A stretch of DNA of 64,000 nt from LMUY01 sp964235495 (lineage in GTDB: Bacteria > Pseudomonadota > Alphaproteobacteria > Acetobacterales > Acetobacteraceae): assembly GCA_964235495.1 (NCBI GenBank), contig CAXSAX010000009.1:1-64000 (forward strand), in the 5' to 3' direction. The position numbers were made by a program, and so were the translations under genes. The notes under the pieces were generated by a model. That model was not told the DNA's origin and did no database searches. It worked only from the letters and a program-made list of their open reading frames with translations. This document shows, piece by piece, positions 41,046-49,248 of the stretch. Numbering within the stretch: position 1 is the stretch's first letter; each line of letters opens with the position of its first letter.

Positions 41046-41670
41046 GCCTGGCCTCCCACTCCGCCACCGAAAGGCGCGGTATCTCGAACTGGTCTCGGAT
41101 GCGGGCATACCAGCCGCCACCGTGCATCCGGCCCACCAGGTCGAGCTTGGGCGTGTCGATGTAGCAGCGGTCGGCGTCGAGCACCGCCTCGTCGGCCACG
41201 TGCAGGCACAGGATGCGGCCGAGCACCAGGCTGCCGTTGGGCAGGTCAATGACCTGGTAGCGCTCGCACTCGAAGGCGACGGGGCTGCCGGCGATGCGCG
41301 GCGGCGCCACCCGCAGGGAAGGCACGGTGGCCAGCCCGGCTTGCGCGACCTCGCTGGTTTCCGGGCCGAACTCGATGGCGGTGACGACCATGGCGGCGGT
41401 GCTCGCCTCGTTGACCAGGTTGACCACGAACTGGCCGCCCTCGCGGATGTTGGCCGCGCTGTCCTTGTCGGCGCCGGGCCTGGGGGATCCCATGCTGACC
41501 GACAGCAGGGGCGGGTCGTTGCTGACCGCGTTGAAGAACGAGTACGGCGCGGCGTTCACCACCCCGGCGGCGGATTGCGTCACCACCCAGGCGATCGGGC
41601 GGGGAACGACCGTGGAGGTGATGAGCTTGTAGCGGTCCTTGGCGGAGAGCGCGTCGAAATCGAATTGCAT
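41017..41670 (-). CDS. flavin reductase-like (FMN-binding split barrel) protein
   Basis: 217 residues with the flavin-reductase domain: KDRYKLITSTVVPRPIAWV, NAAPYSFFNAVSNDPP, GGQFVVNLVN and a C-terminal half GRMHGGGWYARI. It would reduce FMN/FAD or serve as the small component of a monooxygenase; no oxygenase gene is adjacent. ATG at 41668-41670 was chosen because the conserved MQFDF begins there; the longer frame adds an Arg/Pro-rich low-complexity stretch. Convergent with the porin. Confidence 0.85.
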   Translation of the reverse strand: MQFDFDALSAKDRYKLITSTVVPRPIAWVVTQSAAGVVNAAPYSFFNAVSNDPPLLSVSMGSPRPGADKDSAANIREGGQFVVNLVNEASTAAMVVTAIEFGPETSEVAQAGLATVPSLRVAPPRIAGSPVAFECERYQVIDLPNGSLVLGRILCLHVADEAVLDADRCYIDTPKLDLVGRMHGGGWYARIRDQFEIPRLSVAEWEARPTGTAGSAS

Positions 41671-41784
41671 GCGGCCCCCGGGGCGTTGCTGCCGCAGCAT
41701 CGCCCGCCGCGGCGGCGGCGTCCATCGCCGCCCCTTGCCGAACGCGGTGCGGTGGCCCATGTCGATGACTTCCGAAACTCAACG

Positions 41785-41798
41785 AAAGGAGGTGATCC
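41785..41798 (+). promoter_or_regulatory. unusually complete Shine-Dalgarno sequence
   Basis: AAAGGAGGTGATCC is the exact complement of the last 14 bases of alphaproteobacterial 16S rRNA (GGATCACCTCCTTT). Its GGAGG core lies seven bases before the GTG at 41800, the optimal spacing. Few genes in this window have more than five complementary bases, so this site stands out and supports translation of the small frame that follows. Confidence 0.75.
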
Positions 41799-41799
41799 A

Positions 41800-41871
41800 G
41801 TGTCTCATTGTCAGATCGCTCAGTCCGCCGCCGTGACCTGGATGCCCGTCCTGCCGATGCGCGGGGCGTAA
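41800..41871 (+). CDS. 23-residue peptide with maximal ribosome-binding site
   Basis: A GTG-started frame of 23 codons ending TAA. It begins SHCQIAQSAAVTW and ends LPMRGA, with one Cys, one His, one Trp and two prolines. No known family; it lacks the Glu/Tyr pair of PqqA and the C-terminal Val-Tyr of mycofactocin precursors. It lies between the divergent flavin reductase gene and a terminator-like hairpin (41909-41947) that precedes the glycosyltransferase gene. It could be a leader peptide controlling the hairpin, a secreted or modified peptide, or a stand-alone microprotein. The evidence for translation is the Shine-Dalgarno; the product itself is unproven. Confidence 0.55.
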   Translation: MSHCQIAQSAAVTWMPVLPMRGA

Positions 41872-41908
41872 GCACCTCTCGTCTGACGGCGTGACCGTCC
41901 GGCAATGG

Positions 41909-41947
41909 AAGGGCCTCGGCAGCACATGCCGGGGCCTTTCGATTTTC
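41909..41947 (+). terminator. hairpin with T-rich tail (terminator or attenuator)
   Basis: A 13-bp stem, AAGGGCCTCGGCA (41909-41921) against TGCCGGGGCCTTT (41927-41939), with only two G-T wobble positions and a five-base loop, followed by CGATTTTC. It lies 37 bp after the stop of the 23-codon frame and before the glycosyltransferase, so it could end a short transcript or act as an attenuator for the downstream gene. Confidence 0.65.
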
Positions 41948-41994
41948 TGACCCGAAGCGACGCAACTTACAAAGCTGCAACACGTCATTCGGGC

Positions 41995-43104
41995 GTGAAG
42001 CGCTTCGCGCCGGCCATCGCCGCCATTCCTGCCCGTGACGAAGCCGACCGGATCGTCCCATGCCTGGAGGCGCTGGACGCCCAGTGCGGCGCGCGCCTCG
42101 ACCATATCCTGCTCCTCGTCAACAACAGCACGGACGGCACGGCGGACGCCGCGCGGTCGGTGGCGCTGCACCCTGGCACCCGACTCCACGTCATCGAGCG
42201 CACGCTGCCGCCCGAGCAGGCCAATGCCGGCATGGCGCGCCGGCTCGCCATGCAGGCCGCCGCCACCCTGGCGGGAGCGGAGGGCGTGTTGCTGACCACC
42301 GACGCGGACGGGCTGGTGGACCCGGACTGGCTGGCCGCCAACCTTGCAGCCCTGCAGGCCGGGGCCGACGTGGTGGCGGGCTGGGTGGAGCTGCACCCGA
42401 TCGAGTGGGGCATGATCCCCAACACCCTGCACGAGGACGACGCGCGGGAGTGCGCGTACGACGCCCTGTGCGATGAAATCCACGCCCGGCTCGACCCCGA
42501 CCCCGACGACCCGATGCCCCGGCACACGCAGCATTCGGGCGCCAGCATCGCGGTCACCGCGGCGGCCTACGCGCGCTGCGGCGGGGTGCCGGCGGTGCCG
42601 TCCGGCGAGGACCGGGCGCTGATGGCGGCGCTGCGGCGGATCGACGCCCGCATCCGGCACGCCCCCGAGGTTCACGTGACCGTTTCGGGCCGGGTCGTCG
42701 GGCGGGCGCCCGGCGGCATGGCGGACACCATCCGCCGGCGCATGACCCAACAGGACCCCTATCTCGACGACCGGCTGGAGCCTGCGGCCGATTGCGCCCA
42801 CCGCGCCGAGTGCCGTGGCGCTCTGCGGCGGTTCTATGCCGACGCGTCCGTCAGCGGCGCCGAGTTGGCGGCGCGGCTGTACCTGCCGACCGCCACCCTG
42901 TGGCCGCTGCTGCGCACGGCGGCGTTCGGGGCGGCGTGGGAAGCGGTGGAGGCGGCGTCCCCGGCCTTGCGCCGCCGGCTGGTTCCGGTGTCCGACCTGG
43001 CGGCGCAGACTGCGGCGGCGCTGGCTATCCTGGAGCGGTTGCGGCGGGACGGTCGAGGCGGTCAATGCGGTAGCCAGGCTCTCGCGCCTGAAAGGCTGGA
43101 CTGA
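41995..43104 (+). CDS. glycosyltransferase family 2 protein
   Basis: 369 residues from the GTG at 41995. GT-A fold motifs: IAAIPARDEADRI at the N-terminus, VNNSTDGT, and the nucleotide-sugar motif TTDADG at about 100. It lacks membrane helices. Other in-frame starts (ATG at 41905 and 41926) lie within the terminator-like hairpin and would give an N-terminus not typical of the family. The C-terminus overlaps the convergent methyltransferase gene by 80 bp. With the three genes to its right it forms a recurrent group (GT2, NodS-like methyltransferase, PIG-L deacetylase, acyl-CoA dehydrogenase) of unknown product. Confidence 0.8.
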   Translation: MKRFAPAIAAIPARDEADRIVPCLEALDAQCGARLDHILLLVNNSTDGTADAARSVALHPGTRLHVIERTLPPEQANAGMARRLAMQAAATLAGAEGVLLTTDADGLVDPDWLAANLAALQAGADVVAGWVELHPIEWGMIPNTLHEDDARECAYDALCDEIHARLDPDPDDPMPRHTQHSGASIAVTAAAYARCGGVPAVPSGEDRALMAALRRIDARIRHAPEVHVTVSGRVVGRAPGGMADTIRRRMTQQDPYLDDRLEPAADCAHRAECRGALRRFYADASVSGAELAARLYLPTATLWPLLRTAAFGAAWEAVEAASPALRRRLVPVSDLAAQTAAALAILERLRRDGRGGQCGSQALAPERLD

Positions 43105-43612
43105 GGCCGGAGGCTTCGATCAGCCACTCGGCCGCTTGGTCGCCCGTGCTGGGGTAGTCGGTCTCGCCCAGGTAGTGCACCGCCAGGATGCTGCCGCCCG
43201 GCTCCAGCGCCGCCATCGCGCGCCGCACGGTGTCCCGAATGCCGGCCTCGTCCAGGTAGTAGAGCACCTCCGAGAACACGATCAGGTCGAAGCGCCCCGG
43301 CGGCCAGTCGCCCGGCACAGCGCGGCGCTCGAAGGTGACGCCGGGGCAGCGCGCCCGCGCCTTGGCCAACGCGGTCTCCGCCACGTCCAGGGCCAGCAGG
43401 GCCTGGCACCGCGCCGCCAATTGGCGGGTGAGGATGCCGATGGAGCAGCCCACCTCTAGCCCGGCGGCGAAGCGCCGGGGAGGCAGCGCGGCCAGGGTCG
43501 CGGCGTATTTGTCCCGCTCATAGTCGCTGGTGGCGAAGCGCCATGGGTCGGGGTCGGCGGCATAGAGCGCGTCGAAGTAGGCTGGCTCGATGGACTGCGT
43601 GCGGCGGCTCAT
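43025..43612 (-). CDS. class I SAM methyltransferase (NodS-like)
   Basis: 195 residues. PDPWRFATSDYERDKYAATL near the start is the mark of NodS-like methyltransferases, followed by the SAM-binding motif LEVGCSIGILTRQLA and FDLIVFSEVLYYL. NodS N-methylates a deacetylated glucosamine in Nod factors; here an analogous N-methylation after the adjacent PIG-L deacetylase is a plausible inference. ATG at 43610-43612 overlaps the deacetylase stop as ATGA. Convergent 80-bp overlap with the glycosyltransferase. Confidence 0.88.
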   Translation of the reverse strand: MSRRTQSIEPAYFDALYAADPDPWRFATSDYERDKYAATLAALPPRRFAAGLEVGCSIGILTRQLAARCQALLALDVAETALAKARARCPGVTFERRAVPGDWPPGRFDLIVFSEVLYYLDEAGIRDTVRRAMAALEPGGSILAVHYLGETDYPSTGDQAAEWLIEASGLSPAFQAREPGYRIDRLDRPAATAPG

Positions 43613-44331
43613 GACGCCTCCAGGTAGAGTTCATGCGCGGTGTCGAACAGGGCGAGGAAGTCCGGCCGCATCTGGAAGCCCGCCGGGTCGTCGGTGATCA
43701 GCCCGGCCCATTGCGAGCAATGGCTCAGGATGGCGCGGCGCTTGGCCGCGCGGTGCGCCGCCACGTCCAGCCGGACGGCGCGGGCTGGCTCGATTGCGGT
43801 GTCAGGCGGCAGGGTGCGGCCCCAGACAGGATACGCCCGGTGCGGCACCCCGGCGCGCGCCGCCGCCGCCGCCGCGATCAGCGACGCCGCCTCGTGGTCG
43901 CAATGCGGGTCCGTCCGCCAGCTCGCCAGCAGCGCGCGTGCGCCGGCGCGGGCGAGCAGGCCGGCCACCTGGTCCACCGCGGCATCGAACGCCGGCCCGG
44001 CCGCCGGCGCGCGCGTGTCGGGGTGGCGCAGGAAGACGACCCGGTCCGGTGCCAGGCCCAGGCACTGCACCGCGGCCAGGGTCTCCGCCTCCCGCAGCGC
44101 CCGCAACGCGGCGGCCGGGTGGCTGCGGGACCGTGGATGGGACCCGGCGCCGTCCGTGAGCACGGCCACCACCGGCGGCTCGCCCCGGGCGCAGCTTGCC
44201 GCGATCAGGCCGCCGCAGCCCAGGCTCTCGTCGTCCGGATGCGGCGCCAGGATCAGCGCGCACCCCCCGGTGATGGCGCGCACCGGCACGCACGGGAACG
44301 CGCTGGCTAGCAGTGCCCCCACTGTTGTCAC
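43609..44331 (-). CDS. PIG-L family deacetylase
   Basis: 240 residues with zinc-site motif APHPDDESLGCGG (H-P-D-D) at about 30 and a second ligand in TDPHCDHEAAS. The family removes N-acetyl groups from GlcNAc-containing substrates. GTG start at 44329-44331 overlaps the acyl-CoA dehydrogenase stop as GTGA; the stop overlaps the methyltransferase as ATGA. Thus the three genes are translationally coupled and should act in one pathway. Confidence 0.9.
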   Translation of the reverse strand: MTTVGALLASAFPCVPVRAITGGCALILAPHPDDESLGCGGLIAASCARGEPPVVAVLTDGAGSHPRSRSHPAAALRALREAETLAAVQCLGLAPDRVVFLRHPDTRAPAAGPAFDAAVDQVAGLLARAGARALLASWRTDPHCDHEAASLIAAAAAARAGVPHRAYPVWGRTLPPDTAIEPARAVRLDVAAHRAAKRRAILSHCSQWAGLITDDPAGFQMRPDFLALFDTAHELYLEAS

Positions 44332-45413
44332 GCGCGCATGGCGGCGATGGCGGCCTCCGTCAGCACCATGTCAGCCGCGGGCTGGCGCAGGTAGGTGGCG
44401 AGGTCCCGGCACAGGCGCTCGACCGGGTTGGAGCGCAGCAAGGCGGCGACGCCCAGGGAGCGCTGTGCCAGCTCCATCGTATCGAGGCAGGCCCGCTCCA
44501 CGGCGAGCCGGGCCAGGCCGACATAGGCGACCGCCGCGGCGTCGGCCTGCGGGCTTTCGGCCCGGGCGGCGGCGGCGGCCATCCAGAGCCGGGCGGTCTC
44601 GACGGCGATCAGGCTATCGCCGACCCGCGCTTGCTGGTGCGGGTCGTCCTGCCGGCCGCGGGCGACCAACTGGCGGCGCAGCTCCTCGGCCAGCGCCTGC
44701 AACCCGCCCAGGGTGACGGCAGAGGTGCGCCAGGCGCCGCAGGAGAAGTCCGGCTCCCGCAGGTAGTCGCCGGGTGCGCCGAACGGGGTGGCGCGGGCCT
44801 GGCGGAAGCGCATCTGCCCCGTGGCGGCGGCGCGCATGCCCGCGAGCCCGCCGGGTAACGGGCTGGCGGCGACGCCTTCGCCCAAGGTGGCGTAGGCGAG
44901 CCGGGTGCGGCCGACGGCGTCCTCTGCCGTCACCACGGCGCGGGTGACGTGGCCGGCGCCGGAGCAGAACTGCTTGTTGCCGTCCAGCACGCCGCCGGGC
45001 AGCAGGCGCAGTCCATTGCCGGGCGGGTCGGTCACCCAGAGGCCGAACAGGTGGCCATCCCCGGTATCCCGCGCCGCTTGCTCGTGCAGCGCCGGGTCGC
45101 CGTAGCGGACGATGAGGCGCAGGGCATTCACGTGCGCTTCCAGCAGGCGGCCCAGCGCGAGATTGCCGCGTCCGAGCAAGACGAGCAGGGCGAGCAGGGC
45201 CTTGGCGCCCGCCGGCTCCGTGCCGAGTCCCAGGCCCCCTGCGCCGACGGGCAGGATAGCCTGCAGGACGCCGGCCTGGTGCAGGTCGGCGAAGTCCTCG
45301 GCGGGAAACGCTGCCGCAGCATCCAGCGCCGCAGCCCTTGCCTGAATGACGGGGAGGAGCGCGTGAACCTGGTCAAGCAGGGCAGGGGGAGCGAGCGGAA
45401 TAGAGGGCGGCAT
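44328..45413 (-). CDS. acyl-CoA dehydrogenase-like protein
   Basis: 361 residues of the acyl-CoA dehydrogenase fold: N-terminal helical region with FADLHQAGVLQAILPVGAGG, middle strand region GLWVTDPPGNG, and C-terminal helical bundle ELAQRSLGVAALLRSNPVERL. The usual catalytic Glu is not obvious, so it may use an FMN/FAD for a different oxidation. First gene of the coupled operon with the PIG-L deacetylase and NodS-like methyltransferase. ATG at 45411-45413. Confidence 0.85.
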   Translation of the reverse strand: MPPSIPLAPPALLDQVHALLPVIQARAAALDAAAAFPAEDFADLHQAGVLQAILPVGAGGLGLGTEPAGAKALLALLVLLGRGNLALGRLLEAHVNALRLIVRYGDPALHEQAARDTGDGHLFGLWVTDPPGNGLRLLPGGVLDGNKQFCSGAGHVTRAVVTAEDAVGRTRLAYATLGEGVAASPLPGGLAGMRAAATGQMRFRQARATPFGAPGDYLREPDFSCGAWRTSAVTLGGLQALAEELRRQLVARGRQDDPHQQARVGDSLIAVETARLWMAAAAARAESPQADAAAVAYVGLARLAVERACLDTMELAQRSLGVAALLRSNPVERLCRDLATYLRQPAADMVLTEAAIAAMRA

Positions 45414-45466
45414 TCTGCTGTGCCGAACGTAACGGTCCGGCGCCGGTTGCAGGCCGCAAACGCGAT

Positions 45467-45498
45467 CGGGGCCCCGGGCTGGCGAGCCCGGGACCCCG
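45467..45498 (-). terminator. strong hairpin after the sedolisin gene
   Basis: CGGGGCCCCGGGCT (45467-45480) pairs with AGCCCGGGACCCCG (45485-45498) around a four-base loop, with one mismatch. It begins 23 bp after the sedolisin stop on the minus strand. There is no clear T-run, so Rho-independent termination is possible but not certain. It also separates the sedolisin from the acyl-CoA dehydrogenase operon promoter. Confidence 0.55.
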
Positions 45499-45521
45499 AC
45501 ACCGCGGACGTCAGAGCAGCG

Positions 45522-47699
45522 TCAGTAGTTGATCAGCAGGTTAGTCACGTTCACGCTGCCCAGCCCGGTCACGAAGTTCCAGCCGAGGCTTTCCGAGTAG
45601 GCGGGCGTCAGCTTGCCGGCCGTGGTGGACAGCACGCCGATGCCGGCCGTGGAGGCCGCGTTGGTGAAGCAGTTCGGCGAGCCGGCCTGGCACGGCAGGG
45701 CGTTGTCTCCGCGCGTGATCTCGTTGAACACGCACGCCACGGAGATGGCGGCGCCCTCGTTGGACTTGCAGGTGGTCAGCAGGGTCGGGTTGCTGAACTG
45801 CAGCTGAGCCAGCTGGTAGAGCCGCGGCGCGGCCAGGCCCACGTTGCCGCCCTTGTACTGCACCACCAGCGCCTCGATGCCGCCGAAGATCGGCGCCGAG
45901 AAGGAGGTGCCGCCGGCCGCGTTGCCGAACACGTCGTTGACGTTGGTGAAATCGCAGGCCGTGCCGCCCTCGCTGGTGTCGGACATGCAGAACACGTAGA
46001 AATGGTTCCAGATGCCGTTGGAGGCGAACAGCGAGGCGTCCGGCAGCCCGCGCACGTGGTCGTTCGGCACGCCCAGCACGCCAGTCGATTGCCAGTCGGG
46101 CTTGGTGTAGTAAAGGCTCTTGCCGCCGCTGCCGCCCACGAGGTTCAGCAAGGACTGCTTCGGCAGGTTGCAGTAGGGGATGGCCCCCGTGGCTCCCGCA
46201 GCCGTCCAGATCACCGAGCTGGCGCAGCTGTCATCCCACGGAATCTCGGGGATGTAGGACTTGGCCGAGCCGTCGCTGGCCGTGTTGCTCGTCGTCCAGT
46301 AGGTGCTGTTCTTGCCGTCGACCGTGTCGCTGAAATCGGTGCCGCCGATGCCCGTCACGTAGGGGTTGGAGGCAAGGCCGTTGACCGCCAGACCGCCGGT
46401 CGCCTCTTTGGCGCTCGGGCTGTCGCACCCGGCGGCGGCGCTGTCGCCGGTCGAGACGAACACCGAAATGCCCTCGGCGGCCGCTTGCTCGACCAATTGC
46501 GTCCACATCGACAGGAACGAGAGGCCGTTGCCGATCTCGCAGCCGCCGTAGCTGACGGTGATCACCGAGCCGCGTGGCCCGACGTTGACCAGGCCCTGCA
46601 GCGTGGTCATGACGCCGAACGTGGTGTCCGTCCCGGCGCAGCTCGCCTCGATGATGGTGGCGTCGGGCGCCACCGCGCTCGACCACTCGGCATCGAGGGC
46701 GGCTTCGCCTTCGTCGCCGGTGAAGCCGGGGTCGGCGCACCCGCCGGGGTGCACGCTCTGCAACGTGCCGGTGAAGCCCGACAGGCCGAAGCCGGAGCGG
46801 AAGGTGTTCCAGTCGGCCGGGTTGATGTCGGTCTGCTCGGCCACAATCAGCGTGACGCCCTTGCCGGTCAGCTTGTAGTGCGAGGCGCCCGTGTTGGGGT
46901 TGTAGATGTTGGGCGAGCCGTTGCGCGCCGTATTAACGTTGTAGATCGTCGCGAAGTCGGACGGGGTGACGGCGAAGTAGGTCCTCGCACCGTCCGGCAC
47001 GGTGAAGCCGGGCGCTGGCTGGGTGACGCTCCACTGCCCGGTGGCGCCGTTCCTGCGGACCGCGCCGACCGGCTTCAGGGCCGGCTTCGGAAAGAAGTTG
47101 CTGAGGGTCACGCCATGCACCACGCCGCTAAGGGCGGCCGGGATGACGGGGGCCGAGGCGTTGGCCAGGTGGTGCTCGCCGGCGACGTTGATCACGTCGT
47201 GCAACTCGGTGCGGAAGGTGTGCGCCACCTGGCCGGCGGTGCCGGAAAAGTCGATCGACATCATGTTGGGCGAAATCTGGCCCACGGCGAAGCCCTCGGT
47301 GCGCAGCCAGCCGGCGACCTGCTGCACGTCAGCTTGCGAGGGGCCGAAGGCTGCGCCGAACTCGGCGGGCTCCACCCATCTGTGGAAGTTGGCCGAGGCC
47401 GGATCGAGCTGCTGCTTCACCAGTGCGTCCAGCGCTGCCTGCCGCTCGGCCGGCCGGTTGAGCACGAGCTGCAGATGCTGAAGCGCCGTTCCGGCCGCCA
47501 GGACGCCGGCGTCGGATACGACGTGCATCGCAAGCGGGGCGTCGTAGTCGAGGGATTGCCCGTGCGCGGGATCGAGCGGCGCGGTGATCAGGGAGGTGGC
47601 GGCGGGCACCGCCGGCACCGCCGCTTCAACGGCTCCCGGCAACGCGGCGGTGATGAGCGCGCCGCAGACGATGGACTTGATCACGGTTCGATTCGGCAC
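45522..47699 (-). CDS. sedolisin-type serine-carboxyl protease (S53)
   Basis: 725 residues: signal peptide (to about 26), pro-peptide (about 55-200, with FHRWVEPAEFGAAFGPSQAD typical of the kumamolisin activation domain), and the catalytic domain. Catalytic Glu and Asp are in GEAALDAEW (E-x3-D), the oxyanion Asp in STGDSAAAG and the Ser in GGTSFSAPIFGG. Secreted, active at acid pH in known members. GTG start at 47697-47699 with GGAGG four bases before it. It stands alone, with about 230 bp of AT-richer upstream DNA (47700-47928), which probably holds its promoter. Confidence 0.92.
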   Translation of the reverse strand: MPNRTVIKSIVCGALITAALPGAVEAAVPAVPAATSLITAPLDPAHGQSLDYDAPLAMHVVSDAGVLAAGTALQHLQLVLNRPAERQAALDALVKQQLDPASANFHRWVEPAEFGAAFGPSQADVQQVAGWLRTEGFAVGQISPNMMSIDFSGTAGQVAHTFRTELHDVINVAGEHHLANASAPVIPAALSGVVHGVTLSNFFPKPALKPVGAVRRNGATGQWSVTQPAPGFTVPDGARTYFAVTPSDFATIYNVNTARNGSPNIYNPNTGASHYKLTGKGVTLIVAEQTDINPADWNTFRSGFGLSGFTGTLQSVHPGGCADPGFTGDEGEAALDAEWSSAVAPDATIIEASCAGTDTTFGVMTTLQGLVNVGPRGSVITVSYGGCEIGNGLSFLSMWTQLVEQAAAEGISVFVSTGDSAAAGCDSPSAKEATGGLAVNGLASNPYVTGIGGTDFSDTVDGKNSTYWTTSNTASDGSAKSYIPEIPWDDSCASSVIWTAAGATGAIPYCNLPKQSLLNLVGGSGGKSLYYTKPDWQSTGVLGVPNDHVRGLPDASLFASNGIWNHFYVFCMSDTSEGGTACDFTNVNDVFGNAAGGTSFSAPIFGGIEALVVQYKGGNVGLAAPRLYQLAQLQFSNPTLLTTCKSNEGAAISVACVFNEITRGDNALPCQAGSPNCFTNAASTAGIGVLSTTAGKLTPAYSESLGWNFVTGLGSVNVTNLLINY

Positions 47700-47928
47700 G
47701 AGACCTCCGGACGGGTTTGAACTGCGTATCGATAGTCAATCAGCGCGCTAGCGCGCGCCTTGTGCGCAGCCCATCGGGGCCACCGAACTCAGTGCAGCAA
47801 GCCGTGAGTGAGTTTGTTTCCGGCCGTTCATGGCCGGTTCATGAATCATTGGATATAAAGTGCGTTAGTAGGTCAACAGCCAAACCGGCCTCGGCCAGGT
47901 AAATCGGTTCGGCGGTCGGAGGGCCGGC

Positions 47929-49236
47929 CTATTCGCCGTCCTCATCCAGGTAGAACTGGTCCGCGTCCTCGTCGTAGCTGTAGAGCTCGGCGTAGCGACC
48001 CCAGGCGATCACCGCGCGCATGGTGTCGTCCGCGTAGTCCGGGCTCATCACGTCCTCCAGCTCGTCGCGGAAGCGCACCGCGGAGGCGCGGTGGTTCCAG
48101 CGTTCGTCCAGCACCTGACGGATTTGCGCCACCAGCGGCACGTGCGCGCGCAGGGCCGCGCCGAACAGCGCCTTGCGCGGCTCGGTGTCGGCGGCGACGA
48201 ACTGGCGCCCGGCATCCGTCACCAGCAGGTCGCCATCCGCCAGGGTGCCCAGCCGCAGCAGCTGCAGCGCCTCGCCGAGCGGCAGCAGCTCGTCCAGCTC
48301 CAGCTGCAGCGCGGCGGCCAAGGCGGGCAGGTCCGCGCGCCCGTCATAGGGTGCCGCCCCCAGCGTCTCCAGCAGGCCGGCCATGATGTTGGTCGAGACC
48401 GGGTGCAGCGCCGTGGCCGTGGTGATGGCGGCGAGCGCGGTGCGGGTGGGGGCGCGCCGGGTCATCAGGGCGTAGATGTCGTCCACCATCTGGCGGAACG
48501 CCGGGTCCAGCCGGTCGCGCGGGTGCGGGAACGGGACGAGCAGCTCGCTCGCGACCCGGCCGGGGTTGGAGCTGAACACCAGGACGCGGTCGCACATCAG
48601 CACCGCCTCCTCGATGTTGTGCGTCACCATCAGCACGGACTGGATCGGCAGCTTGCCCTCCACCCACAGGTCGATCAGGTCGGTGCGCAGCGTTTCGGCC
48701 GTCAGCACGTCCAGCGCCGAGAACGGCTCGTCCATCAGCAGCAGGTCCGGGTGCACCACCAGGGCGCGCGCCAGCCCCACGCGCTGGCGCATGCCGCCGG
48801 ACAGCTCCTTGGGGTAGGCGCTCTCGTAGCCGCCGAGGCCGATCAGGTCGATCGCGTCCTCCGCCCGCTTCTCGCGCTCGGCCCGCGCCACGCCCTGCGC
48901 CTCCAGGCCCAGCTCCACGTTCTGCTGCACCGTCAGCCAGGGGAACAGGGCGAAGGACTGGAACACCATGGCCACGCCCTCCGCCGGGCCGAGCAGGGGC
49001 GCGCCGCGCCAGCGCACCTCCCCGGCGGTGGGGCGCAGCAGGCCGGAGACGATGCGCAGCAAGGTCGATTTGCCGGAGCCGGAGCGGCCCAGCAGGCCGA
49101 CGATCTCGCCGGGGCGCAGCGTGAGGTCCACGTCGTCCAGCACCAGCAGGTCGGCGGTGCTGTCCTTGTGGTAGGATTGCCTGACGCCGCGCACCTCCAC
49201 CAGGTTGGAGATGGCAAGAGCGGGGGTGGTGTCCAT
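47929..49236 (-). CDS. ABC transporter ATPase with AAA-associated C-terminal domain
   Basis: 435 residues: nitrate/sulfonate/taurine-type ATPase (Walker A GRSGSGKST, signature LSGGMRQR, Walker B LLLMDEPFSALD, H-loop VTHNIEEA) fused to a 170-residue AAA-associated domain (LETLGAAPYDGRADLPALAA, HRASAVRFRDELEDVM) as in a subset of bacterial importers. 12 bp downstream of the permease gene. The acidic C-terminal tail (DEDADQFYLDEDGE) is likely exposed. The substrate is unknown. Confidence 0.9.
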   Translation of the reverse strand: MDTTPALAISNLVEVRGVRQSYHKDSTADLLVLDDVDLTLRPGEIVGLLGRSGSGKSTLLRIVSGLLRPTAGEVRWRGAPLLGPAEGVAMVFQSFALFPWLTVQQNVELGLEAQGVARAEREKRAEDAIDLIGLGGYESAYPKELSGGMRQRVGLARALVVHPDLLLMDEPFSALDVLTAETLRTDLIDLWVEGKLPIQSVLMVTHNIEEAVLMCDRVLVFSSNPGRVASELLVPFPHPRDRLDPAFRQMVDDIYALMTRRAPTRTALAAITTATALHPVSTNIMAGLLETLGAAPYDGRADLPALAAALQLELDELLPLGEALQLLRLGTLADGDLLVTDAGRQFVAADTEPRKALFGAALRAHVPLVAQIRQVLDERWNHRASAVRFRDELEDVMSPDYADDTMRAVIAWGRYAELYSYDEDADQFYLDEDGE

Positions 49237-49248
49237 GGCGGCGCGCCC

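Noticed and set aside
41785..41801. Fragment of the 3' end of a 16S rRNA gene on the minus strand
   Set aside because: Only the terminal 17 or so bases match (CTGGATCACCTCCTTTC); the bases before it do not continue as 16S, so a Shine-Dalgarno is the better reading.
41800..41871. PqqA or mycofactocin precursor
   Set aside because: No Glu-x3-Tyr and no C-terminal Val-Tyr, and no pqq or mft genes nearby.
44949..47720. 923-codon + strand frame
   Set aside because: Antisense to acyl-CoA dehydrogenase and sedolisin genes; no motif.
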